From assembly GCF_009910675.1 (NCBI RefSeq), contig NZ_RSEJ01000020.1:1-64000 (forward strand): 64,000 nt of DNA, given 5' to 3'. This document shows positions 53,110 to 62,883 of the stretch, one piece after another. The position numbers were made by a program, and so were the translations under genes. This stretch comes from Photobacterium alginatilyticum (GTDB lineage: Bacteria > Pseudomonadota > Gammaproteobacteria > Enterobacterales > Vibrionaceae). Numbering within the stretch: position 1 is the stretch's first letter; each line of letters begins with the position of its first letter. The notes beneath the pieces are model-generated. The model saw only the letters and a program-made list of their open reading frames with translations. It made no database searches and had not been told where the DNA came from.

Positions 53110-53192
53110 CGGTATTGTGAAGGGGGAGTTGTTCGTGTCTCCCCCCAAGATTCACGTCACATTGATGAACAGATTCAAAAGGAAGAATAATA

Positions 53193-53621
53193 ATGACAAT
53201 TGAAAGAACGTTTTCCATCGTTAAGCCTGATGCGGTAAAGCGTAACTTGATTGGGGCGATTTATCAGCGTTTTGAAAATGCCGGGTTGAAAATTGTTGCT
53301 GCCAAGATGGTGCGTCTCAATGCAGAAAAAGCCCAGGGTTTTTATGCCGAGCATGAAGGCAAGCCTTTCTTTGATGATTTGGTCGCATTTATGACATCGG
53401 GTCCGGTGCTGGTACAGGTACTGGAAGGAGAAGATGCGATTGTGCGTTACCGTGAGTTAATGGGTAAGACCAACCCTGAAGAGGCTGCATGCGGGACAAT
53501 CCGTTCTGACTTTGCTCTTAGCCTGCGCCATAACTCGGTGCATGGTTCTGACAGCCCTGAATCCGCCGCGCGCGAAATTGCTTATTTCTTTGCCGAGGAT
53601 GAAATTTGCCCTCGTGATTAA
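53193..53621 (+). CDS. ndk: Nucleoside diphosphate kinase
   Basis: Ndk balances nucleoside triphosphates through a phospho-His intermediate. The start ERTFSIVKPDAVKRNLIG and the active-site segment RHNSVHGSDSPESA (second His catalytic) are conserved. The 142 residues match E. coli (143). AGGAAG is the ribosome-binding site. A strong terminator follows. Confidence 0.98.
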   Translation: MTIERTFSIVKPDAVKRNLIGAIYQRFENAGLKIVAAKMVRLNAEKAQGFYAEHEGKPFFDDLVAFMTSGPVLVQVLEGEDAIVRYRELMGKTNPEEAACGTIRSDFALSLRHNSVHGSDSPESAAREIAYFFAEDEICPRD

Positions 53622-53656
53622 TATGCGCGGTTAAATTTTAATCAAAACAGATTATT

Positions 53657-53690
53657 AACGGGAAGCCTAGGCTTCCCGTTGGTGTTTTTA
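53657..53690 (+). terminator. Terminator after ndk
   Basis: A perfect 24-base palindrome, AACGGGAAGCC-TA-GGCTTCCCGTT in outline, is followed by GGTGTTTTT. Confidence 0.75.
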
Positions 53691-53856
53691 GGCTGCGGGA
53701 CAGGGGAACTGCTAAGATATCCCTATGGGTAACAAGTGGAAACTAAGCAGTAAAGGCTGTACAATTTCGCGCCTTGAATTGTCCTGTTACATGCAACCTC
53801 CCTACTTTAGGTTGCCAAGGCGCAGAATCAGTCATTTTTTAGTGAGGCAACAACCG

Positions 53857-54978
53857 ATGACAACAGTCAAAACTAATCTGCTGGATTTCGATCGCAAGGG
53901 TCTGCGTAAGTATTTCGCTGACGAGCTTGGTGAAAAACCATTCCGTGCTGATCAGATCATGAAGTGGATCTACCATTTCGGTTGTGATGACTTCGATCAA
54001 ATGACAAACATCAACAAGAAGCTGCGCGAAAAGCTAAAGCGTGTCGCCGAAATCCGTGCGCCTTATGTCTCTGAGGCCCAGCACTCGTCTGACGGTACGA
54101 TCAAGTGGGCGATGCGTGTGGGTGATCAGGATGTCGAAACGGTTTATATCCCGGACGAAGACCGTGCAACGCTGTGCGTTTCTTCTCAGGTAGGCTGTGC
54201 CCTGGAATGTAAATTCTGTTCAACGGCGCAGCAAGGCTTTAACCGTAACCTGCGTGTGTCAGAAATTATTGGCCAGGTTTGGCGTGCAGCCAAAGAGATC
54301 GGGGTCGAGAAGGAAACCGGTCGCCGCCCAATTACCAACGTCGTTATGATGGGGATGGGCGAGCCGCTGCTTAATATGAAGAACCTGATCCCGGCATTGG
54401 AAATCATGCTCGATGACCTGGGCTTTGGTTTGTCCAAGCGTCGCGTAACAGTGTCGACCTCCGGTGTTGTTTCTGGTCTAGACCAGATGACGGGTAACAT
54501 TGATGTGGCACTGGCCATTTCGCTGCACGCCCCGACTGATGAGCTGCGCTCGGAAATCATGCCGGTTAATGATCGTTGGAACATCGAGACGTTTCTTGAG
54601 TCGGTGCGTCGTTATGTTGATTCAACGAATGCAAACCGTGGCCGTGTCACCGTTGAATATGTGCTGTTGGATCATGTCAATGACGATATGGACCACGCGC
54701 GTCAGCTGGCCGAAACACTGAAAGACACCCCGGCGAAAATTAACCTGATCCCGTTCAACCCGTACCCGGGTTCGCCATACAAGAAACCAAGCAACTCGCG
54801 CATTGATCGCTTCATGAAAACCCTGATGGAGTATGACTTTACCGTGACCGTACGTAAAACCCGCGGTGATGATATCGACGCGGCATGCGGACAATTGGTT
54901 GGTGATGTGATTGACCGCACGAAACGAACAAAAGCCAAGCAACAAAATGGTGAACAAATCCCTGTAAAAGCAGTCTAA
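53857..54978 (+). CDS. rlmN: Dual-specificity 23S rRNA/tRNA adenine-C2 methyltransferase
   Basis: RlmN is a radical-SAM enzyme methylating A2503 of 23S rRNA and A37 of some tRNAs. The cluster motif CALECKFCSTAQQG is present, with GMGEPLLN, and the C-terminal catalytic Cys in DDIDAACGQL. The ATG at 53857 follows GAGG; the frame stays open 44 codons upstream but those do not belong to the family. The protein is 373 residues (E. coli 384). Confidence 0.97.
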   Translation: MTTVKTNLLDFDRKGLRKYFADELGEKPFRADQIMKWIYHFGCDDFDQMTNINKKLREKLKRVAEIRAPYVSEAQHSSDGTIKWAMRVGDQDVETVYIPDEDRATLCVSSQVGCALECKFCSTAQQGFNRNLRVSEIIGQVWRAAKEIGVEKETGRRPITNVVMMGMGEPLLNMKNLIPALEIMLDDLGFGLSKRRVTVSTSGVVSGLDQMTGNIDVALAISLHAPTDELRSEIMPVNDRWNIETFLESVRRYVDSTNANRGRVTVEYVLLDHVNDDMDHARQLAETLKDTPAKINLIPFNPYPGSPYKKPSNSRIDRFMKTLMEYDFTVTVRKTRGDDIDAACGQLVGDVIDRTKRTKAKQQNGEQIPVKAV

Positions 54979-55054
54979 TTGCAAAGGCCGATACCCGGTG
55001 GCTACTCGCTCGCCTCGCGTATCGGTGCAACATGGACGTTAGCTTGGGGAAAAT

Positions 55055-55810
55055 ATGGTACGGTGGACGATGTCCCCTCTATTGTGTAGCTTGTTAATAG
55101 GCTGTGTCACAGTCGATGAAGCCGGCAATAGAAATGAGATAGATAAAATTGAAGTGTCTGAGGCCAGGATCTCTCTTGGCCTTAGCTATCTGGAATCTGG
55201 GCAATGGCAGCGTGCTCGTGATAACCTTGAGCTGGCGCTTGACTACGCGCCGCGGTATTATCGTGCACAAAATGCAATGGCCTATTATTATCAGCAAGTT
55301 GATGAACCGGCTGCCGCTGAGAAAATGTATAGGCAGGCACTGCGTGATTCGCCGAAAAATGGCGATGTACTGAATAACTATGGTGTATTCTTGTGTAGTC
55401 AGCAGCGTTACGATGACGCTATCGCTGTCTTTGAGAAAGCCATCGAACAACCTAATTACTACCAAACTTCGGCCAGTTATGAAAATGCCGCTTTTTGCAG
55501 TCTTAAAGGCGGCGATAAACTGCAAGCCAAAGGGTACTTTGAAAAGGCTCTGGCTTATGAGCCTTTTCAACCGAAATCAATGTTACAGCTGGCGCAGCTT
55601 GAAATAGACTCCCACAATTTGAATGATGCGCGCGCCATGCTTTTTAAATTTAATAAGAGGTATGGGTACAATGCAGACAGCCTGTTGCTGCTGCTTCAGC
55701 TTGAAAGTGAGGCCGGACGCTTAACTTATGTCGAGAAGTATGCCAGTCTGCTCAAAGAGCACTACCCAAACTCACAGCAATATCAAAAATATCTAGCCAA
55801 TGAATACTGA
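55055..55810 (+). CDS. pilW: Type IV pilus biogenesis/stability lipoprotein PilW
   Basis: PilW (also called PilF) is the outer-membrane pilotin that helps assemble the PilQ secretin. The lipobox LLIGC (Cys17) ends the signal peptide, and six TPR-type repeats follow, such as ARISLGLSYLESGQWQRARDNLELAL and NYGVFLCSQQRYDDAIAVFEKAI. At 251 residues it matches the family. It overlaps rodZ by 11 bases, as in other Vibrionaceae. Confidence 0.92.
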   Translation: MVRWTMSPLLCSLLIGCVTVDEAGNRNEIDKIEVSEARISLGLSYLESGQWQRARDNLELALDYAPRYYRAQNAMAYYYQQVDEPAAAEKMYRQALRDSPKNGDVLNNYGVFLCSQQRYDDAIAVFEKAIEQPNYYQTSASYENAAFCSLKGGDKLQAKGYFEKALAYEPFQPKSMLQLAQLEIDSHNLNDARAMLFKFNKRYGYNADSLLLLLQLESEAGRLTYVEKYASLLKEHYPNSQQYQKYLANEY

Positions 55811-56783
55811 ACAGAACGAAGATCTATCAACAGAAGAAGTCATTCGTCCGGGGGATATGCTACGTCAAGCTCGTGAACAGCTTGGCTATTCACAGAAGGA
55901 TATTGCCAACCGGTTGAGGCTTCGCCTCTCGGTGATCAATGACATCGAAGACAATAATTTTGAACAGTCACAGCTTGCCACGTTCACGCGTGGTTATGTT
56001 CGCTCCTACGCCAAGTTTGTCGGACTGGATGAAGCCGAGGTGCTAGCCAAGCTTGATCAGCATGGCCATGCTCAGCACCAAGACCATGAGATGCAGAGCT
56101 TTTCCCGCCGCACCAAACGGGAAGCCCATGATAACCGCATCATGCGCCTGACCTGGGCGCTGGCGGTCATCTTTGTCGGTCTGACCGGCATCTGGTGGTG
56201 GCAGAGCTTGCAGATGGAGCAAGAGACAGAGGCACTGAACCTTGCCGAACAACAGGGGCAGCCGCTGGATGAATCCCTTGCCAGTGCAAACTCATCGGCA
56301 ATCAGCAATGCCGAGCTCTCTTCCGCCGATATCAGTGTTGCGGCAGAAGGGGCGGTTATTGAGACGATAGAGCCAGTTGACACGGTTGTCGTGAATGAAT
56401 CCGTAGAGCCGATAACCAGTTTTGATGATAGCTTTAGCAACGAATCTGAGGCGATCGATGTTGAAGAAACCGACAGTGCAGATAGCCTGGCTTCACTGCA
56501 AACGCCCGAGACAACAGCAGAAGATGCTGAAGTGGCGGTTGTTGAGTCAGATTTGATCCTGACATTCAGTGCCGATTGCTGGGTCGATATCCGTGATGCC
56601 AACGGCAAGCGACTCGATACCGGCATCAAGAAGTCGGGTGATGTGCTGAATTTAGATGGCCCTGCGCCATTTAAACTGGTGCTAGGTGCACCGGGTGCTG
56701 TTAAAATAAGCTACAAAGGTGAGCCGGTGGATCTAAGCAAGTACCCGGTTGGTAAAGTAGCCCGATTGAAGCTGCCGCAGTAA
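55800..56783 (+). CDS. rodZ: Cytoskeletal protein RodZ
   Basis: RodZ links MreB to the cell-wall machinery and keeps rod shape. An N-terminal Cro-like helix-turn-helix (residues 16-80, LGYSQKDIANRLRLRLSVI), a basic juxtamembrane stretch, one membrane helix (116-135, ending GIWWWQSL) and a C-terminal periplasmic beta domain (about 245-327, FSADCWVDIRDANGKRL) are all present. The middle linker is acidic and low in complexity. It starts inside the end of pilW, so they are translationally coupled. Confidence 0.95.
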   Translation: MNTEQNEDLSTEEVIRPGDMLRQAREQLGYSQKDIANRLRLRLSVINDIEDNNFEQSQLATFTRGYVRSYAKFVGLDEAEVLAKLDQHGHAQHQDHEMQSFSRRTKREAHDNRIMRLTWALAVIFVGLTGIWWWQSLQMEQETEALNLAEQQGQPLDESLASANSSAISNAELSSADISVAAEGAVIETIEPVDTVVVNESVEPITSFDDSFSNESEAIDVEETDSADSLASLQTPETTAEDAEVAVVESDLILTFSADCWVDIRDANGKRLDTGIKKSGDVLNLDGPAPFKLVLGAPGAVKISYKGEPVDLSKYPVGKVARLKLPQ

Positions 56784-56797
56784 ACAGAGTAAATGTA

Positions 56798-57913
56798 ATG
56801 CATAACGAATCTCCAATTAAACGTCGTCAGTCAACCCGGATTTATGTCGGGGATGTCCCAATTGGTGATGGCGCCCCAATAGCTGTTCAGTCGATGACCA
56901 ACACGCGTACAACTGATGTTGAAGCCACTGTTGCGCAGATCAAATCCCTGGAAAACGTTGGTGCGGACATCGTCCGTGTCTCGGTGCCGACCATGGATGC
57001 GGCCGAAGCATTCAAGCAGATCAAACAGCAGGTTAATATCCCGCTGGTCGCCGATATCCATTTTGACTACCGTATCGCCCTGAAAGTGGCGGAATATGGT
57101 GTTGACTGTCTTCGTATTAACCCGGGCAATATCGGTCGTGAAGACCGTATCCGTGCCGTGGTTGACTGTGCACGCGACAAGAACATTCCGATCCGTATCG
57201 GGATCAATGGCGGTTCGCTGGAAAAAGACATCCAGCAGAAATACGGTGAGCCGACGCCGGATGCTCTGGTAGAATCGGCGATGCGTCATGTCGATATTCT
57301 TGATCGCATGAATTTTGATCAGTTCAAGGTCAGCGTCAAGGCCTCGGATGTTTTCCTGGCCGTTGAATCCTACCGTAAGCTGGCGGCACAAATTAAGCAG
57401 CCGCTGCACCTGGGGATCACCGAAGCCGGTGGCCTGCGTGCCGGAGCCGTGAAGTCTGCGGTTGGCCTGGGTATGCTGTTGTCCGAGGGCATCGGTGATA
57501 CATTGCGTGTCTCACTGGCTGCCGATCCGGTTGAAGAGATCAAGGTCGGTTTTGATATCCTCAAGTCTTTGCGCATTCGTTCTCGCGGTATCAACTTTAT
57601 TGCCTGTCCGACCTGCTCGCGTCAGGAGTTTGATGTGATCGGCACCGTGAACGAGCTGGAGCAGCGCCTGGAAGATATTACGATTCCAATGGATGTCTCT
57701 GTCATTGGCTGTGTGGTTAACGGTCCGGGCGAAGCCGAGGTCTCGCACCTGGGTATTGCCGGCGGTAACCGCAAGAGCGCCTTCTATGATGACGGTGTTC
57801 GTCAGAAAGAGCGTTTTGACAACGACAACGTGATTGATCAGCTAGAGACCAAGATCCGTGCAAAAGCATCAATGCTAGATGTCAACAATCGCATTGATGT
57901 AGAAGAAAAGTAG
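56798..57913 (+). CDS. ispG: 4-hydroxy-3-methylbut-2-enyl diphosphate synthase IspG
   Basis: IspG is a [4Fe-4S] enzyme of the MEP isoprenoid pathway. Family motifs include IAVQSMTNTRTTDV, LVADIHFDYRIAL, and cluster ligands in IACPTCSRQEFD and IGCVVNGPGEAEV. The 371 residues match E. coli (372). It follows rodZ by 14 bases and depends on the isc system. Confidence 0.98.
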   Translation: MHNESPIKRRQSTRIYVGDVPIGDGAPIAVQSMTNTRTTDVEATVAQIKSLENVGADIVRVSVPTMDAAEAFKQIKQQVNIPLVADIHFDYRIALKVAEYGVDCLRINPGNIGREDRIRAVVDCARDKNIPIRIGINGGSLEKDIQQKYGEPTPDALVESAMRHVDILDRMNFDQFKVSVKASDVFLAVESYRKLAAQIKQPLHLGITEAGGLRAGAVKSAVGLGMLLSEGIGDTLRVSLAADPVEEIKVGFDILKSLRIRSRGINFIACPTCSRQEFDVIGTVNELEQRLEDITIPMDVSVIGCVVNGPGEAEVSHLGIAGGNRKSAFYDDGVRQKERFDNDNVIDQLETKIRAKASMLDVNNRIDVEEK

Positions 57914-57925
57914 CGAAATATGTCT

Positions 57926-57957
57926 GAACCACGCCCTGAAAACTCAGGGCGTGGTTC
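57926..57957 (+). terminator. Strong hairpin between ispG and hisS
   Basis: A 14-pair perfect stem GAACCACGCCCTGA / TCAGGGCGTGGTTC with an AAAC loop, but only ACTATTT after it. It may separate ispG from hisS partially. Confidence 0.65.
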
Positions 57958-58017
57958 ACTATTTCTGCAAGAACCTATATATTCGATTCAATTCCCCATC
58001 GGTTAACGAGAATAAAC

Positions 58018-59286
58018 GTGGCGAAACAAATTCAAGCAATTCGAGGCATGAACGACTGCCTACCAACACAATCACCGCTTTGGCACAAAGTGGAAAATAC
58101 CATTAAGCAAGTAGTTAGCGCATACGGCTATAATGAAATCCGTATGCCAATCGTTGAGTCTACGCATTTGTTTAAGCGTGCTATCGGTGAAGTGACGGAT
58201 GTCGTCGAGAAGGAAATGTACACCTTTGACGATCGTAACGGTGACAGCCTGACCCTGCGTCCGGAAGGGACTGCTGGTTGCGTACGCGCCGGGATCCAGA
58301 ATGGTCTGCTGTACAACCAGGAACAGCGCCTGTGGTATACGGGCCCGATGTTCCGCCACGAGCGCCCGCAGAAAGGCCGCTACCGCCAGTTTCATCAGTT
58401 TGGTGTCGAAGTCTTTGGTCTTAACGGTCCGGATGTCGATGCCGAGCTAATTATGATGATGGCGCGCTTCTGGCGCGAGCTGGGTATTTTTGAGCATGTG
58501 CGCCTGGAGCTGAACTCGATTGGCTCTCTGGAAGCGCGTGCAAGCTACCGTACTGCGTTGGTGGCGTTCCTTGAGCAGCATATGGATGTGTTGGATGACG
58601 ATTGCAAGCGCCGTTTGCACACTAACCCGCTCCGTATTCTTGATACCAAGAACCCTGCTGTGCAGGAAATTTTGGTTGATGCACCTAAACTGTCTGAGTA
58701 CTTAGATGAAGAATCTAAGCAACATTTTGCCGGTTTATGTGAACTATTAGACGCTGCTGGTATCGAATATCAAGTAAATGAACGTCTTGTACGTGGTTTG
58801 GATTATTATAACCGCACTGTTTTTGAGTGGATCACCGAAAGCCTGGGTGCCCAGGGTACCGTATGTGCTGGTGGTCGTTACGATGGTCTGGTCGAACAGC
58901 TAGGTGGTAAGGCTACCCCGGCCGTTGGTTTTGCAATGGGCCTTGAGCGTCTGGTTCTGATGATGGAAACGCTGGAGCTGACAGACGTACGCCGCTCGGT
59001 TGATGTCTACATGGTGACAGCCGGCGAAGGGACTATGCTGGCCGGGATGAAACTGGCCGAGAAACTTCGCGAAGACGTACCGGGCCTGCGCGTAATGAAC
59101 CACTTCGGTGGTGGCAATTTCAAGAAACAGTTTAAACGTGCCGACAATGTTGGCGCTGCTATTGCGCTTGTTCTTGGTGAGAACGAGATTGCCGAGAACA
59201 CGGTGGTTGTGAAAGACCTGCGTGGTGGCGAGCAAACGACCATGGCACAGGACGACGTAGCAGCGAAGCTTGCAGAATTGATTTAA
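58018..59286 (+). CDS. hisS: Histidyl-tRNA synthetase
   Basis: A class II synthetase charging tRNA-His. Motif 2 (GPMFRHERPQKGRYRQFHQFG), the histidine loops LVRGLDYYNRTVFEW and AGGRYDGLV, and motif 3 (AVGFAMGLERLVLMM) are complete. At 422 residues it matches E. coli (424). It starts with GTG. A stretch at about 58680-58820 uses more TTA, CTA, GAT and GAA codons than the rest, possibly from recombination. Confidence 0.98.
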   Translation: MAKQIQAIRGMNDCLPTQSPLWHKVENTIKQVVSAYGYNEIRMPIVESTHLFKRAIGEVTDVVEKEMYTFDDRNGDSLTLRPEGTAGCVRAGIQNGLLYNQEQRLWYTGPMFRHERPQKGRYRQFHQFGVEVFGLNGPDVDAELIMMMARFWRELGIFEHVRLELNSIGSLEARASYRTALVAFLEQHMDVLDDDCKRRLHTNPLRILDTKNPAVQEILVDAPKLSEYLDEESKQHFAGLCELLDAAGIEYQVNERLVRGLDYYNRTVFEWITESLGAQGTVCAGGRYDGLVEQLGGKATPAVGFAMGLERLVLMMETLELTDVRRSVDVYMVTAGEGTMLAGMKLAEKLREDVPGLRVMNHFGGGNFKKQFKRADNVGAAIALVLGENEIAENTVVVKDLRGGEQTTMAQDDVAAKLAELI

Positions 59287-59299
59287 GAGAGGACAGGAA

Positions 59300-59911
59300 G
59301 TGGACGTCAACATCACAGAAGAGCAACAGGTTGAACAGATTAAGGCTTGGTGGAAAGAGAACGGTAAAGCCGTTGTTCTTGGCGCTGTGATTGGTCTGGG
59401 TGGTCTGTACGGCTGGCGTTATTACCAGGGTGAAGTACAGGCAGCCAAAGAGCAGGCATCCGATGCTTATACTCAGGTGATAAACCGTCTGGAAAGCGGC
59501 AGCGCTGATGCTGTAGCGGATGTTCAGGCTTTCATCTCTGCCCATGAAAGCAGCCAGTATTCGGTACTGGCGGCATTGCAGCTGGCCAAGGCTCAGGTTA
59601 CACAAGGTGAGCTGGATGCAGCTGCCGAGCAACTGAGCTGGGCAATTGGCAATACCCAGGACGCGGCAATCCTACCGATTGCGCAAACGCGTCTGGCACG
59701 TATCTATGCCGAGCAGCAAAAGTTTGACCAGGCAATGGCGGAACTGGACAAGGTCACTGCCGAAAGCTGGCAGGCCAAGGTTGCTGAGCTGCGTGGTGAT
59801 ATGCTGTTGCAAAAAGGTGATGCAGTCGCTGCCCGTGAAGCATATGTTCAGGCTCAGCAGCTGGGTGCCTCGCCTGCGCTGAAGATCAAACTTGACGATC
59901 TGGCGCAGTAA
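59300..59911 (+). CDS. yfgM: YfgM family membrane-anchored TPR protein
   Basis: YfgM is an inner-membrane ancillary SecYEG-translocon chaperone that works with PpiD. A short cytoplasmic N-terminus, one helix (about residues 25-43, VVLGAVIGLGGLYGWRYY) and a periplasmic TPR domain are seen. The 203 residues match the family. A GTG start is served by AGGACAGGA. bamB starts directly after. Confidence 0.94.
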   Translation: MDVNITEEQQVEQIKAWWKENGKAVVLGAVIGLGGLYGWRYYQGEVQAAKEQASDAYTQVINRLESGSADAVADVQAFISAHESSQYSVLAALQLAKAQVTQGELDAAAEQLSWAIGNTQDAAILPIAQTRLARIYAEQQKFDQAMAELDKVTAESWQAKVAELRGDMLLQKGDAVAAREAYVQAQQLGASPALKIKLDDLAQ

Positions 59912-59922
59912 GGTTGATACGT

Positions 59923-61080
59923 ATGCAGAAGGTGTTGAAGCAAGCCGTATCCGTGGCACTGGCCGTTGGCATTCTTGCTGGCTGTGCCGGAGAAGAAGAT
60001 ACTATCCAGATGGCCCCGCTGCCACAGGTTGACAGTGCTTTTTCTCCCCAGCAGAGCTGGTCTCAAACTGTGGGTGATGGCGTAGGGCATTACTTTTCCA
60101 AGTTGAGCCCGGCCGTGGGTTACGGCAAGATTTTTGTCGCTGACCGTAACGGTGTCGTCAAAGCGCTGGATCCGGAAACAGGCGAGACGCTCTGGGAACA
60201 GAATTTGGAAACCGAGGTCACTGCAAAGCTGGCCGGTGGAATTGCGCTATCGTACGGTAAGCTATTTATCGGTTCCGAGAATGCTGAGGTTATTGCCCTT
60301 GACGAGGAGACAGGCGAAGAAGCCTGGCGTACGACTGTCGAAGGCGAAGTGCTTGCCAAACCTCTTGTAGACGAAGGCCTGGTTGTCGTGAATACCAGCC
60401 GTGGTATCCTGCAAGCGCTGGATGCCGATAGCGGTGAAGCCAAATGGCAGCTAAGCAGTGAAGTGCCGAACCTGACACTACGCGGTGATAGCTCGCCGGT
60501 TTCGATCTCTGGCGGTATTTTCTGGGGGCAGGCCAATGGTCGACTCGCAGGGGCATTGATGAACAATGGCCAGGTGCTATGGCAACAGCCTGTCGGCTCG
60601 CCAAAAGGCGGAACAGAGATTGATCGTCTGGTGGATGTGGACGCGACACCGGTTATTGCCGGCGAGCGCCTGTATGCAATTGGCTATAATGGCAGCTTGG
60701 TATCAATCGAACTGCGTACCGGTCAGGCAGCCTGGAAGCGCAGTTATTCATCAGCCACAGACTTTGTTATTGATGGCAGTCAGCTATATTTAGTAACAGA
60801 TAAAGATCATGTGGTTGCTGTTGATATCCGCAGCGGCACCGAGTTGTGGCAGAACCAGTCTCTGGAGCACCGCTTGCTCAGTGCGCCGTCAGTCATTAAT
60901 GGCTATGTCGTACTTGGGGACAGTGAAGGTTATCTGCACTGGCTCGATCCGGTTAGTGGTGACTTCGTGGCCCAGCAGGAAACGGATGGTAGCGGAATAG
61001 CGATTCCACCTCAGCCGTTGAATGATGGTTATCTGCTAGTAACACGGGACGGCCGTATTAACAAAATGCAAATGCCGTAA
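59923..61080 (+). CDS. bamB: Outer membrane assembly lipoprotein BamB
   Basis: BamB is a scaffold in the beta-barrel assembly machine. The lipobox LAGC (Cys20) is followed by an eight-bladed PQQ-type propeller, with repeats such as VKALDPETGETLWEQNL and VIALDEETGEEAWRTTV. The ATG at 59923 follows AAGG; a TTG three codons upstream is possible. The protein is 385 residues (E. coli 392). Confidence 0.97.
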   Translation: MQKVLKQAVSVALAVGILAGCAGEEDTIQMAPLPQVDSAFSPQQSWSQTVGDGVGHYFSKLSPAVGYGKIFVADRNGVVKALDPETGETLWEQNLETEVTAKLAGGIALSYGKLFIGSENAEVIALDEETGEEAWRTTVEGEVLAKPLVDEGLVVVNTSRGILQALDADSGEAKWQLSSEVPNLTLRGDSSPVSISGGIFWGQANGRLAGALMNNGQVLWQQPVGSPKGGTEIDRLVDVDATPVIAGERLYAIGYNGSLVSIELRTGQAAWKRSYSSATDFVIDGSQLYLVTDKDHVVAVDIRSGTELWQNQSLEHRLLSAPSVINGYVVLGDSEGYLHWLDPVSGDFVAQQETDGSGIAIPPQPLNDGYLLVTRDGRINKMQMP

Positions 61081-61113
61081 ATTGTCGGTATAATGCGCCC
61101 GTATTAAATTTGT

Positions 61114-61145
61114 CGGCTCCTGCTGTGTTATACAGTCAGGAGCCG
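61114..61145 (+). terminator. Hairpin after bamB
   Basis: CGGCTCCTG and CAGGAGCCG form nine pairs, extended inward by CTG/CAG; only TTATCGTTAT follows, so termination may be incomplete before der. Confidence 0.5.
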
Positions 61146-61261
61146 TTATCGTTATATCCATTCCCTATATTATTGTCGGATGAAGGACGCCCATGGAGGC
61201 TTCTGGAGGCAAGAATGAATGGAAAGTATGTCATTAAGACTATGAAAAGTAAGAGGTAGTT

Positions 61262-62752
61262 ATGATTCCTGTTGTTGCCCTTGTCGGGCGCCCGAACGTG
61301 GGTAAATCGACGTTATTCAACCGTCTTACCCGTACGAGGGATGCGCTGGTTGCAGATTTTCCTGGCCTAACAAGGGATCGTAAGTACGGTAAAGCTGAGC
61401 TCGAAGAGCACGAATTTATTGTTATCGATACCGGTGGTATTGATGGCACCGAGGAAGGTGTGGAAACCAAGATGGCCGAGCAGTCACTGGCAGCCATCGA
61501 GGAGGCGGACGTTGTTCTGTTCCTGGTTGATGGTCGTGCAGGCCTGACTGCGGCGGATGAAGGCATTGCCAAACACCTGCGCAGTCGTGAAAAACCGACC
61601 TTCCTTGTCGTTAACAAAATTGACGGTATTGATGCCGACAGTGCCTGTGCTGAATTCTGGCAGTTAGGTGTGGATGCGATGTATCAGATCGCCGCGGCGC
61701 AGAACCGTGGTGTCACAGCCCTTATGGAGCGAGCGCTGGCTCCGTTTGCCGAGACGCTGAAAGAGTCTGAAGAAGGCGAAGAGGGGGAGCTGGTCGATCT
61801 GAGCTCGGTTGAAGATATCGAGAAAGCCAACCTGTCAGAAGCTGATGCAGAAGCTGCCTACAAGCGTCTGCAGGAGCAGCCAATCAAGCTGGCAATTATC
61901 GGTCGTCCCAATGTCGGCAAATCGACCCTGACCAACCGGATCCTGGGTGAAGAGCGTGTTGTGGTCTACGATATGCCGGGAACAACGCGTGACTCTATCT
62001 ATATCCCGATGGAGCGTGACGGTCAGGAGTATGTCCTGATTGATACTGCCGGGATTCGTCGTCGCAAGAACATGCACCAGGCGGTCGAAAAATTCTCGGT
62101 GATCCAGACCCTGAAAGCGGTTGAAGATGCCAACGTGGTACTGCTGGTCATTGATGCCCGCGAAAATATTTCGGATCAGGATTTGAGTCTGTTGGGCTTT
62201 GCCCTCAATGCCGGTCGCTCGCTGGTGATTGCTGTCAACAAGTGGGACGGTCTGGACAATGAAGTGAAAGAGCGTGTTAAGTCCGAGCTGGACCGCCGTC
62301 TTGGTTTTGTTGACTTTGCGCGTATCCACTTTATTTCAGCCCTGCACGGTACAGGCGTTGGCCACCTTTACGAGTCTGTACAGGAAGCCTATCAGTCGGC
62401 GACCAAGCGTATCAGTACCTCGATGCTGACCCGTATTATGCAGATGGCACAGGATGACCACCAGCCACCTATGGTTCGCGGTCGTCGCGTTAAGCTGAAA
62501 TATGCTCACGCCGGTGGTTACAACCCGCCGATCATTGTGATCCACGGTAACCTGGTGAATGAGCTGCCGGGCTCTTACAAGCGCTACCTGATGAACTACT
62601 ACCGCAAGTCACTGGAGATGATGGGGACGCCGATCCGCATTCAGTTCCAGAGCAGCGAAAACCCGTTCGAAGGCAAGAAGCAGAAGCTGACCGTGTCTCA
62701 GGAGCGTCAGCGCAAGCGACTGACCAGCGCCATCAAGAACCGGGACAAGTAA
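61262..62752 (+). CDS. der: Ribosome-assembly GTPase Der (EngA)
   Basis: Der has two tandem GTPase domains acting in 50S maturation. The G1 motif appears twice (GRPNVGKST near residues 8 and 216), with G3 DTGG and DTAG and G4 NKID and NKWD, followed by the C-terminal KH-like domain. The 496 residues match the family. A 180-base gap separates it from bamB. Confidence 0.98.
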   Translation: MIPVVALVGRPNVGKSTLFNRLTRTRDALVADFPGLTRDRKYGKAELEEHEFIVIDTGGIDGTEEGVETKMAEQSLAAIEEADVVLFLVDGRAGLTAADEGIAKHLRSREKPTFLVVNKIDGIDADSACAEFWQLGVDAMYQIAAAQNRGVTALMERALAPFAETLKESEEGEEGELVDLSSVEDIEKANLSEADAEAAYKRLQEQPIKLAIIGRPNVGKSTLTNRILGEERVVVYDMPGTTRDSIYIPMERDGQEYVLIDTAGIRRRKNMHQAVEKFSVIQTLKAVEDANVVLLVIDARENISDQDLSLLGFALNAGRSLVIAVNKWDGLDNEVKERVKSELDRRLGFVDFARIHFISALHGTGVGHLYESVQEAYQSATKRISTSMLTRIMQMAQDDHQPPMVRGRRVKLKYAHAGGYNPPIIVIHGNLVNELPGSYKRYLMNYYRKSLEMMGTPIRIQFQSSENPFEGKKQKLTVSQERQRKRLTSAIKNRDK

Positions 62753-62800
62753 TTCCGGCCCGTTGCCAAGAAGCGATCGTTTTTGCTGATAAGATTGACA

Positions 62801-62826
62801 AACCCAGCCTGAGGCTGGGTTTTTTT
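62801..62826 (+). terminator. Terminator after der
   Basis: AACCCAGCC-TGA-GGCTGGGTT followed by a run of T. Confidence 0.92.
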
Positions 62827-62883
62827 ATGTGTTTGCATATTGGTATACAATGCCAGCATCAATGTCGTTGCAAAGGAAAGAAG

